Assembly (NCBI GenBank): GCA_045564915.1
Contig: JBJLGL010000014.1
Coordinates: forward strand, 1 to 64,000
Origin: JAQWRV01 sp045564915
Lineage (GTDB): Bacteria > Pseudomonadota > Alphaproteobacteria > Rhodospirillales > Rhodospirillaceae
DNA length: 64,000 nucleotides
Direction of reading: 5' to 3'
This document shows positions 1-6,822 of this stretch, piece by piece. Below the pieces are notes generated by a model, which worked only from the letters and a program-made list of their open reading frames with translations, made no database searches and was not told the origin of the DNA. Position 1 is the stretch's first letter. Each line of letters begins with the position of its first letter. The translations under genes were made by a program, and so were the position numbers.

Positions 1-67
1 AACCCGTGGCATAGAGCCACTGCGATTTATTCCTAATTGCGGCATACAGCTAAAAGGGAGAAAAGCC

Positions 68-313
68 ATGCCTATTAATAGTAAAGACCACCCCGACCTT
101 TGGGCAGCAAAGGTGCGGAGGTTTCACCGTCGCCTTGACGAAAGACAGGCTAGCCGGCGGATAGTAGCGGCCCTAACGGACATAGATGTCCCACCGATTA
201 TCAGCAACAACGTGTACCGCGACGAACAAGGCGTTATTCACGAGCGCAATAAGAGGCCAAACGATTGTGCAGAAGAAGAGAAAGACGAAGACGACTGGCC
301 CTTAGGGGCGTAG
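68..313 (+). CDS. Small hypothetical protein of the integrated element
   Basis: I do not recognise this 81-residue protein. It is highly charged: the N-terminal half is basic with a helix-prone Arg/Lys-rich stretch (about residues 15-31), and the C-terminus is acidic (about residues 67-76 are mostly Glu/Asp/Lys). There is no signal peptide or membrane segment. An AAGGGAG Shine-Dalgarno sequence sits about 8 bases before the ATG, which supports it as a real gene. It lies upstream of the element's candidate origin and points the same way as the rest of the element, so a small accessory or regulatory role is possible, but that is only inference. Confidence 0.55.
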   Translation: MPINSKDHPDLWAAKVRRFHRRLDERQASRRIVAALTDIDVPPIISNNVYRDEQGVIHERNKRPNDCAEEEKDEDDWPLGA

Positions 314-331
314 GCATGCATACAAATGAAA

Positions 332-497
332 GTGTCCCTTTGCGGCCCCGCTAGTGTCCCCCCGAAAGAGGGGGAAAGGGACACCAGTTAACAGCTAAAA
401 GTAGCAGATTGCTGCGCCTTCTAGAATTATGGGACGGGTTTGTCCCCCTTTTATCCGTGTATAGGGGGGGGGACAGGGGGGACACCCCGTTAACGGG
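332..497. repeat. Cluster of GTGTCCC/GGGACAC repeats and palindromes (candidate origin or operator)
   Basis: GTGTCCC occurs at 332-338 and 354-360 and its complement GGGACAC at 378-384 and 479-485. Shorter relatives lie at 431-435, 441-446 and 470-475. A perfect 10-base inverted repeat (332-341 with 375-384) can fold into a large hairpin, and the inner GTGTCCC copy could compete for the same partner arm. A perfect 12-base palindrome, CCCGTTAACGGG, is at 486-497. The cluster lies in a gene-free stretch of the element. Iteron-like repeats of this kind often bind a replication initiator or repressor; no function is shown here. Confidence 0.5.
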
Positions 498-1049
498 CCG
501 ACTAACCCAGGCGTTTCTTGCGCGGCACCACCAGCACTAACAAATGAACCGGCTGCTAAATTGTTAGTCAATTTGAAGTGCAGGAGTCGCACCAAAGGTT
601 TTCAAGTTGAAAAATTTATTCGTTAGCAATGCGTGCTTCCTATTTGTATGCGTCCGTGGGCGTCCCATAACAATGCGGACTCGGCTTTATCCACGTGTTT
701 TATTGAATAAACGAAAAAATCTATTGAATAAGAGGTTAGATTTACTTGCTTTCCACGCTCACAGTGTTTCAATGTTTGCTAACACATACAGCGTCCATAA
801 AAAGCATGTATGATGTCTTAAAGGCTGATGGCACTGTTGCCTACCAAACAACACGCAAGCGGCCACGTTAGATGAGAAGGTAATAACCTTAGGGGCTAAG
901 CACGGACTTTTGCAGAAAGCAAAACACCCGTAGCAGCGAAGACAGAAAAGAAGGGCAAATCCAGTCTGCACGGTGGGGCAGACACCAGGACTAAGGGGTA
1001 CATATTTTTCGCGTAGCCCGCAGTCAAACATATGAAGGAGACATGAATT
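498..1049. other. Gene-free stretch with DnaA-box-like site and AT-rich direct repeats
   Basis: No convincing gene is present; the open frames here lack good ribosome binding sites and look accidental. TTATCCACG at 687-695 matches the DnaA box in eight of nine positions. Just downstream, TATTGAATAA occurs twice (701-710 and 722-731) in an AT-rich patch. Together with the GTGTCCC cluster to the left and the ATPase gene to the right this could be the replication origin of the element. That is inference from layout. Confidence 0.35.
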
Positions 1050-1337
1050 ATGTCTTTAATTAATACCATACGCGTAGAAGACTACGCGAAACCAAACACA
1101 CCGGCCAAGATTGGCAGACCAAGAGTCACACGCCAGCGCCGCACCCCAACCCCAGATGAAATAGATCAGCAGCGTTGCTACACAGTATGGCAATTCTGTC
1201 GTGAATTTAATATCGGAAGATCGTCGGTATACCGGGCCTTTGATGAAGGTAAATTGAAACGACTTAAGATCGGTAAGCATGTACGAATAGATAAACAGGA
1301 AGCCGAACGGTGGTACGCGTCCTTGGGGGAGGACTGA
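1050..1337 (+). CDS. AlpA/excisionase-type helix-turn-helix protein
   Basis: This 95-residue protein ends in a winged helix-turn-helix of the MerR/excisionase (HTH_17, AlpA-like) type, about residues 42-92. Visible family features are the YTVWQFCREF start of the first helix, a GRSSVYRAFDEGKL turn and recognition helix, and the closing KIGKHVRIDKQEAERW wing. Such proteins bind DNA to direct excision of integrated elements or to switch on their genes. The first 40 residues are basic and disordered. It is the first gene after the candidate origin, and the next gene follows within a few bases, so it probably heads the element's replication operon. Confidence 0.75.
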   Translation: MSLINTIRVEDYAKPNTPAKIGRPRVTRQRRTPTPDEIDQQRCYTVWQFCREFNIGRSSVYRAFDEGKLKRLKIGKHVRIDKQEAERWYASLGED

Positions 1338-1341
1338 TGCC

Positions 1342-1941
1342 ATGCAAATTCCAGAGGTGCTTGAGCTAGAGTGGGAACTAGCTAAAAATCGCATTGCCCA
1401 CATTACAGAAAAGAACATATCTGCGATTGGAATACCTGACTTGCCGAACGATTGTAGTGCAGCCGGTTTATTTGGTTTTGATTGCATTAAAAAAGTCGAA
1501 GGTAAGCACTTCATTCCATTTGAAGACGGTGAGCCAGCCTGGATCATACCCAGCATTTCTGGGCGGGGGCCGCATTTTCCTGATGATCAACACTGCCTAA
1601 TCGTTGACCTAATAGCGACGAAGACACACACACCACACACTTGGCAGACCCGGTATGGCGCTGCACCGCTACTGGGAATTGATTGGCCTGATTGGTGCAA
1701 GCAGTCGATTGGTATCAGCGAACAACTGTTTGCCTATTCAACCCCGTTGGATTGGCTGCGATCCGGTGGACAGGGTGTATGTGTCTTGGATTGGGATGCG
1801 GACCTATCCCTGTATCTGGGCGGTGTAGAAGAAATCGTGTGCGACAACATGAAGCTGGCCCAACAACTGGCTTGTGTATTTAACGATCAACCGAAACGCC
1901 CACGGCTTCTGGTGTCAGAGGAGGCTTCCAATGTCGCCTAA
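1342..1941 (+). CDS. Hypothetical protein of the element operon
   Basis: I do not recognise a family in these 199 residues. The protein looks soluble, is rich in Trp, Asp and Pro, and has no signal peptide or membrane helix. It sits in the position where many mobile elements carry a protein serving the replication ATPase encoded next. It starts four bases after the HTH gene stops and overlaps the start of the downstream ATPase gene by 11 bases, so the three are likely translated together. A replication accessory role is inference from this context only. Confidence 0.6.
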   Translation: MQIPEVLELEWELAKNRIAHITEKNISAIGIPDLPNDCSAAGLFGFDCIKKVEGKHFIPFEDGEPAWIIPSISGRGPHFPDDQHCLIVDLIATKTHTPHTWQTRYGAAPLLGIDWPDWCKQSIGISEQLFAYSTPLDWLRSGGQGVCVLDWDADLSLYLGGVEEIVCDNMKLAQQLACVFNDQPKRPRLLVSEEASNVA

Positions 1942-3502
1942 CCCAGATAACCAAGAAAAGATCCGTGATGTTTCCGAAGAAGTTTACACGGACAAGGAAG
2001 AGGAGAAGGGAAATAAGAAGGAAAATAAGAAGGGCAAAAGATTACCTGGGCTTTCCGTTGAAGAAGTAATTCCGAAACGCATACCAGTGAGCTACGAAGT
2101 TGATGGTGCGAAGTTGCTGTCAAAGCTTAAGGCAAATTTGCAAAGGCAAGTGTACATAACTGAACACCAATGTACGGCAGTATGCTACTGGATACTACAT
2201 ACCTATTTATTAGAAGCCACCTACATTACGCCGCGCCTGCATATCACGTCGCCTGAGATGCGCTGCGGTAAAACTACCCTGCTGTCCTTTATCAATAACT
2301 TGGCACACAGACCCCTTACGTCCGGTAAGATAACCTATTCGGCAATGTTTCAAATTATCGCACGGCTTCAGGGCAACGAACCAACTATCTGTCTGGATGA
2401 AGCTGACCTTTCACTTATGGGCGGCGCAACCGGATCAGTTAATGGCGAACTTCTTACGTTGATAAACGAAGGCAACCACCGCAACGCAAAAGTTATCAAG
2501 ACAGTTAGCGGTAACGGCCAAGAGCATGTACCCAGAGCCTTTCCAGTATTCGCGCCAATGGCGATATGCGGAATTAGAGATATACCGAGGACCGCCGCTG
2601 ACCGAAGTATCAGAATTGCGTTAGACCGCAAACCCATTCATGTGAACGTTGAGAGAATACCGTACGGCGGGACCGACGAGCTGAAGAAGCTTGCAAACGA
2701 GTGTCAGCGATTTGCTGACGATAACGTCGAGCAGGTAAAAGAAAATAATCCAGAGTTGCCAGAAGAAATAAGTAGCGACCGGGCCAGAGATAATTGGAAA
2801 CCGCTATTTGCCATTGCAATGGCGATTGGCGGCGACGCTGTAGATAATATCAAACGTGCGGCTATTGCATTGAACCCAGTCAGTGAGAGCACTGATTACG
2901 GTACGGTGCTTCTGTCTGATATTCGTGACTACTTTGTAAAGTTTCCAAAGAGGGATTTCGTCTTTGTTTATGAGCTGGACGTTTACCTACAGGGCTTAGA
3001 AGAAAGACCATGGCGGGAGTATTGGAACGGCAAGCCAATAGAACCGAGGAAGAGAGCCAGTCTTCTAGGAGCCTACAAGGATGCGGCGGGCTGCCGCATT
3101 ACTACTAATACTATTGAGCGGGAAGGTAAGAACCTTAGGGGCTATTGGAAGAAACAATTCCCCAAGGCATGGGCTTCCTACTTACCCCCCTCACCCCCTG
3201 CCGGTGCCGTCAGTCCGTCAGGACGCAGTCAGGGCAACGGTTACAGCGGAAACCCAAGCGTCAGGAAAGGCAATAACCTGACGGCAAAAAAAGCGGAAAA
3301 ACCCAGTGATAGCAACACTTCTGACGCCTTGACGGCTACAGCGGGGCAGACGGGGGAAACGGACCCGTTGGAAATACCTGATTTCTTGAAGCGCACGCCA
3401 GTAACACCTGAAGAGAAAGCAAAAGCACAGCGTGAGGAGGCCAGACTGTTGAAGCAGGAGCGGGACGCAGAGAAGGCCTTAGACCGACTAAAAGATGACT
3501 GA
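1931..3502 (+). CDS. DUF3631-domain P-loop ATPase (replication/helicase-like) of mobile element
   Basis: This 523-residue protein has a disordered charged N-terminus (1-45), then a P-loop ATPase core. The Walker A motif SPEMRCGKTT is at about 107-116 and Walker B TICLDEADL at about 152-160. The region that follows, with RTAADRSIRI and later DNWKPLFAIAMAIGG, is typical of DUF3631. That domain is common in plasmid, phage and satellite proteins with primase or helicase partners. The C-terminal 120 residues are a low-complexity Ser/Pro/Lys tail. The ATG at 1931 is chosen because AGAGGAGG precedes it; a frame opening 57 bases earlier lacks such a site. No primase domain is visible, so the initiator may be another protein or the unrecognised upstream gene. 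Confidence 0.75.
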   Translation: MSPNPDNQEKIRDVSEEVYTDKEEEKGNKKENKKGKRLPGLSVEEVIPKRIPVSYEVDGAKLLSKLKANLQRQVYITEHQCTAVCYWILHTYLLEATYITPRLHITSPEMRCGKTTLLSFINNLAHRPLTSGKITYSAMFQIIARLQGNEPTICLDEADLSLMGGATGSVNGELLTLINEGNHRNAKVIKTVSGNGQEHVPRAFPVFAPMAICGIRDIPRTAADRSIRIALDRKPIHVNVERIPYGGTDELKKLANECQRFADDNVEQVKENNPELPEEISSDRARDNWKPLFAIAMAIGGDAVDNIKRAAIALNPVSESTDYGTVLLSDIRDYFVKFPKRDFVFVYELDVYLQGLEERPWREYWNGKPIEPRKRASLLGAYKDAAGCRITTNTIEREGKNLRGYWKKQFPKAWASYLPPSPPAGAVSPSGRSQGNGYSGNPSVRKGNNLTAKKAEKPSDSNTSDALTATAGQTGETDPLEIPDFLKRTPVTPEEKAKAQREEARLLKQERDAEKALDRLKDD

Positions 3503-3509
3503 CCGGGCT

Positions 3510-3540
3510 GATTGGTTGATTGGTTGATTGGTTGATTGTT
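3510..3540. repeat. Tandem 8-base repeat GATTGGTT, about four copies
   Basis: The octamer GATTGGTT is repeated head to tail almost four times (3510-3517, 3518-3525, 3526-3533, then a partial copy to 3540). It fills the gap between the ATPase gene and the DUF5681 gene, 26 bases before that gene's Shine-Dalgarno sequence. It could be a protein-binding array or simple slippage; nothing here decides. Confidence 0.8.
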
Positions 3541-3578
3541 TTTCAAAATGAAGGGCTTTGGCACGAGAGGAGAATTAT

Positions 3579-4001
3579 ATGAAATTTCAACCTGGAAACC
3601 CCGGAAAGCCAAAGGGGGCAAGGAACAAAGCAACCATTGCTGCCGAGGCTTTGCTTGACGGAGAGGCCGAAGGGCTGACCCGCAGGGCTATCGACGCTGC
3701 CCTAGAGGGTGACGTAGCAGCGTTACGCATTTGTCTGGACAGGATACTGCCTATTAGGAAGGGCCGACCAATTAACCTGGATCTACCCGCCCTTAAGGAG
3801 CCAGCTGATCTAATGAGCGCCCTATATGGCGTGATCGAAGGTGTCGGCAGAGGTGAACTAACGCCGGAGGAGGGCCAAACAGTGGCCCATTTACTTGAAC
3901 AAGGGCGCAAGGCCCAGGAGCTGATCGAGTTAGAGACCCGGATGCAGAAAATGGAAAAACACTATTGGGGCGGAGGCCAAAGTGAGCGCCAAGGTAATTA
4001 A
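3579..4001 (+). CDS. DUF5681-domain protein of mobile element
   Basis: This 140-residue protein has the hallmark start of DUF5681 proteins, FQPGNPGKPKGARNKAT, followed by a helical segment ending in RICLDRILPIRKGRP (about residues 45-67). The family is frequent in alphaproteobacterial prophages and integrated elements and its biochemical role is not settled; a DNA-packaging or small-terminase-like role has been considered because of its location beside such genes. The start is set by AGAGGAG six bases before the ATG at 3579. It overlaps the next gene by 20 bases, so the two are probably co-translated. Confidence 0.7.
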   Translation: MKFQPGNPGKPKGARNKATIAAEALLDGEAEGLTRRAIDAALEGDVAALRICLDRILPIRKGRPINLDLPALKEPADLMSALYGVIEGVGRGELTPEEGQTVAHLLEQGRKAQELIELETRMQKMEKHYWGGGQSERQGN

Positions 4002-4278
4002 CCTTGATAAAAGGTTGGGCAGATTAGTGGAAGCAAGACCGCTTAAGAAGCGCGAGGTACGCCATATCATTTTCAAACCTTACGAAGGCGAGACGCTGGA
4101 GTCGGTTTTTAAAGAGAAGTACGGTGAAACAGTAAACGAATTTAAGGCGCGCATAAAAAAACAGGATCCCGACGACGACGGTATCAATTTAATTATCAAC
4201 ACCATTGTCCGGCCCGAGGATATAATTTGGGATAAAGAAAAAGGCGCGCACGTGTATAAGGATCCGAGTCCGCAGTAA
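3982..4278 (+). CDS. Hypothetical small protein, last gene of the element
   Basis: This 98-residue protein is charged and soluble-looking, with no recognised domain. It begins at GTG with GGAGG about seven bases upstream and lies inside the end of the DUF5681 gene, which argues for a real, coupled gene. It is the last gene before the tRNA-Ser(GGA) that probably served as the integration site. Function unknown. Confidence 0.6.
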   Translation: MSAKVINLDKRLGRLVEARPLKKREVRHIIFKPYEGETLESVFKEKYGETVNEFKARIKKQDPDDDGINLIINTIVRPEDIIWDKEKGAHVYKDPSPQ

Positions 4279-4351
4279 TGAATGTCGTGATCTTCTTACC
4301 GTATCGCACCCGTATTTACGGGGGAAGAAAGCAACGGGTAGCGGCGACAAT

Positions 4352-4374
4352 AGTACCCATGCAAGTACCCATGC
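4352..4374. repeat. Two direct copies of AGTACCCATGC next to tRNA 3' end
   Basis: The 11-mer AGTACCCATGC is at 4352-4362 and 4364-4374, spaced 12 bases apart, about 55 bases from the 3' end of tRNA-Ser(GGA). Tandem short repeats flanking an attachment site are typical arm-type sites for integrase or excisionase. That role is inference. A small CCCGTA/TACGGG palindrome sits just upstream at 4309-4322. Confidence 0.5.
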
Positions 4375-4427
4375 GGAAACACAGTATGTCTATATATGGC
4401 TGTTTTCTGCGGTTTACAGGGCTTTAG

Positions 4428-4517
4428 TGGCGGAGGGAGTGGGATTCGAACCCACGATACGGTTCCCCGCATACACACTTTCCAGGCGTGCGCCTTCAAC
4501 CACTCGGCCACCCCTCC
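4428..4517 (-). tRNA. tRNA-Ser (anticodon GGA)
   Basis: The minus strand folds as a class II serine tRNA. The acceptor stem GGAGGGG pairs with TCCCTCC (one G-T pair). The D arm is GCCGAGTGG, the anticodon loop CTGGAAA with anticodon GGA, then a long variable arm and the T loop GGTTCGAATCC. The discriminator is G and the CCA end is encoded at 4430-4428. Its 3' end faces the element at 1-4.3 kb, the usual arrangement for integration into a tRNA gene. Confidence 0.95.
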
Positions 4518-4676
4518 TTTTCTAAAGCGCGCGGAACCTAACGCAGCGTTCAAATGGGTGCAACGTTGGACCAGCACGTAATTTGTCTAAACAGCATAAT
4601 ATACTTGAGTTCATATAGATTTGAGAGCTATCTTGAAATTAATAGAAATGAGAGACGGTTGGGGGCACTGGTATCA

Positions 4677-4982
4677 ATGTTTGTTGGGCGCTGCTTAGGG
4701 TGGACGATGGTTATCGTTGCCTTAGTTATGGCTTCTGGTGAAGCCGTTATGGCGCTGGGTACCGGAAGCTATCATAGCCTCGCAACCTCTGATGTTTGGG
4801 CACTTTTAATGGGCCGGTCACCCGACCTGTTGCCGGGCGATGTAACTCAGGGCACCTGGCATTTCATTGCTGCTTTGCTGCTGGCGATGCCCGCCTGGGC
4901 AGTGATTGGCCCATCAGGGGTAATGTTGGTCCACGTGTGCCGCAAGCACCTGGCGAAGGGTAGACTGTTCCGAAATCGTTAG
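4677..4982 (+). CDS. Small two-helix membrane protein, unknown function
   Basis: About 101 residues with two predicted membrane helices, roughly residues 8-25 (WTMVIVALVMASGEAVMALG) and 63-85 (FIAALLLAMPAWAVIGPSGV), and a basic C-terminal tail. No family is recognised. I chose the ATG at 4677 because the frame continues upstream with polar sequence unlike a signal and no ribosome binding site; the site before 4677 is also weak. It converges on lepA with 19 bases between stops. The coding call rests on clear amphipathic and membrane patterning. Confidence 0.55.
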   Translation: MFVGRCLGWTMVIVALVMASGEAVMALGTGSYHSLATSDVWALLMGRSPDLLPGDVTQGTWHFIAALLLAMPAWAVIGPSGVMLVHVCRKHLAKGRLFRNR

Positions 4983-5001
4983 CGCTAGTTCAAATTAGCC
5001 C

Positions 5002-6804
5002 TTACGGTTCAGGCATTTTAAGGGCTTGAATGAATGCTGTCTGGGGAATTTCTACGCGGCCAAATTGCCGCATTTTCTTCTTACCCTCTTTTTGCTTATC
5101 TAATAGCTTTCTTTTTCTCGAAACATCACCGCCATAGCATTTTGCTGTAACATCCTTGCGCATTGCGCTGATAGTCTCACGGGCAATCACCTTACCGCCA
5201 ATCGCCGCTTGAATAGGTATTTTGAACAAGTGCCGTGGAATGAGATCTTTGAGGCGTGCACAGATTTGCCGCCCGCGAACTTCTGCCTGAGAACGATGCG
5301 CAATGAAAGACAAGGCATCGACCGGCTCAGCGTTCACTAGGATACCAATCTTGACAAGATTGCTCTCAAGATAATCCGCCATTTCATAGTCAAAACTCGC
5401 ATACCCTTTAGACATAGACTTAAGACGGTCATAAAAATCGAACACGATCTCATTGAGAGGCAATCGATAGACGGCCATCGCACGGTTACCTACATATGTA
5501 AGATCAATCTGCTGGCCCCGTCGTTCTGTGCATAGCTGAAGCACTGGCCCCAAATAATCGTCTGGGACCAATATAGTTGCTTTAACCCACGGCTCCTCCA
5601 TAGCAGTGATCTTAGTCACCTCTGGCATGTCTGCTGGGTTATGCAACTCTATAGCCTTTTGGTTTGTAGTAAAAACTCGATAAACGACGCTGGGTGCTGT
5701 CGTAATTAATTCAAGACCGAATTCACGTAAAAGACGCTCTTGTATTATCTCCATGTGCAGCAAACCAAGGAACCCGCAGCGAAAACCAAACCCTAACGCA
5801 GCAGAACTTTCTGCCTGGTACTCAAAACTTGAATCATTAAGATTGAGCTTTGCTAAACTATCCCTCAGACCTTCGTAGTCAGAGGCATCAATTGGGAATA
5901 AGCCACAAAATACCACAGGAGTGGAAGGCCGGAAGCCTTGAAGTGGTTCTAAAGTCTGGTGTTTATCTTCCGTTATAGTGTCTCCGACTTGGCAGTCGGC
6001 AACAGACTTAATACTTGCATTCAAAAAACCTATCTGACCCGGCCCAAGCTCATCCTTATTCTCACGCTTTGGTGTAAATACGCCAACGTCATCGAGTTCA
6101 TACGCAGAGCCTGTGGACATCATGCGAATCTTCATGCCCTTACGTAACTTACCCTCAAAAACTCGCACAAGGATCACCACTCCTAAATATTGATCATACC
6201 AGGAGTCTACCAAAAGGGCTTTAAGCGGCATATCCGCGTCGCCGCTGGGTGCCGGTACACGGCCAACTATGGACTCTAGTAATTCAGGAATTCCAATGCC
6301 AGTTTTCGCCGACACTTCGTTAGCATCTGTTGCATCCAGTCCAATAACATCCTCAACCTGCTGGCGGACTCTATCGGGCTCAGCCGCGGGTAAATCAATC
6401 TTATTTAGAACAGTTATAATTTCATGGTTAGCGTCCAGGGCTTGGTACACATTCGCTAGAGTTTGAGCTTCAACCCCTTGTGAAGCATCGACAACCAGTA
6501 ATGAACCTTCACAGGCACGTAAAGACCTGCTGACCTCATATGCAAAATCAACGTGTCCGGGTGTATCTACCAGATTAAGAACATATTGATGCCCATCAGA
6601 CGCTTTATAGGATAGGCGAACAGTTTGAGCCTTGATCGTGATCCCACGTTCGCGTTCCAGTTCCATATTATCAAGAACCTGCTCTTTCATCTCACGGTCC
6701 GTTAAACCGCCGCAGTATTGAATGAGCCGATCAGCGAGTGTAGATTTGCCATGATCGATGTGAGCAATAATTGCAAAGTTGCGGATATATGTAGATTTGG
6801 TCAT
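5002..6804 (-). CDS. lepA: Elongation factor 4 (LepA), ribosome back-translocating GTPase
   Basis: This 600-residue translational GTPase binds the ribosome and remodels stalled complexes. The G1 motif AHIDHGKST is at residues 14-22, G3 DTPGH from residue 80, and G4 NKID at 134-137. The EF-G-like domains follow, and the C-terminal LepA-specific domain ends in the basic KRKLLDKQKEGKKKMRQFG segment. Length matches the family. It begins 18 bases after the pheT stop on the same strand, so it probably shares the tail of the pheST transcript. Confidence 0.97.
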   Translation of the reverse strand: MTKSTYIRNFAIIAHIDHGKSTLADRLIQYCGGLTDREMKEQVLDNMELERERGITIKAQTVRLSYKASDGHQYVLNLVDTPGHVDFAYEVSRSLRACEGSLLVVDASQGVEAQTLANVYQALDANHEIITVLNKIDLPAAEPDRVRQQVEDVIGLDATDANEVSAKTGIGIPELLESIVGRVPAPSGDADMPLKALLVDSWYDQYLGVVILVRVFEGKLRKGMKIRMMSTGSAYELDDVGVFTPKRENKDELGPGQIGFLNASIKSVADCQVGDTITEDKHQTLEPLQGFRPSTPVVFCGLFPIDASDYEGLRDSLAKLNLNDSSFEYQAESSAALGFGFRCGFLGLLHMEIIQERLLREFGLELITTAPSVVYRVFTTNQKAIELHNPADMPEVTKITAMEEPWVKATILVPDDYLGPVLQLCTERRGQQIDLTYVGNRAMAVYRLPLNEIVFDFYDRLKSMSKGYASFDYEMADYLESNLVKIGILVNAEPVDALSFIAHRSQAEVRGRQICARLKDLIPRHLFKIPIQAAIGGKVIARETISAMRKDVTAKCYGGDVSRKRKLLDKQKEGKKKMRQFGRVEIPQTAFIQALKMPEP

Positions 6805-6822
6805 GTAAGATCAACTCTTATG

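Noticed and set aside
607..813. 68-codon plus-strand frame in the element's gene-free stretch
   Set aside because: No ribosome site, AT-rich repeats inside it, no protein-like composition.
4554..4676. Longer start for the small membrane protein
   Set aside because: The added 41 residues are polar, cover the tRNA flank and have no ribosome site.
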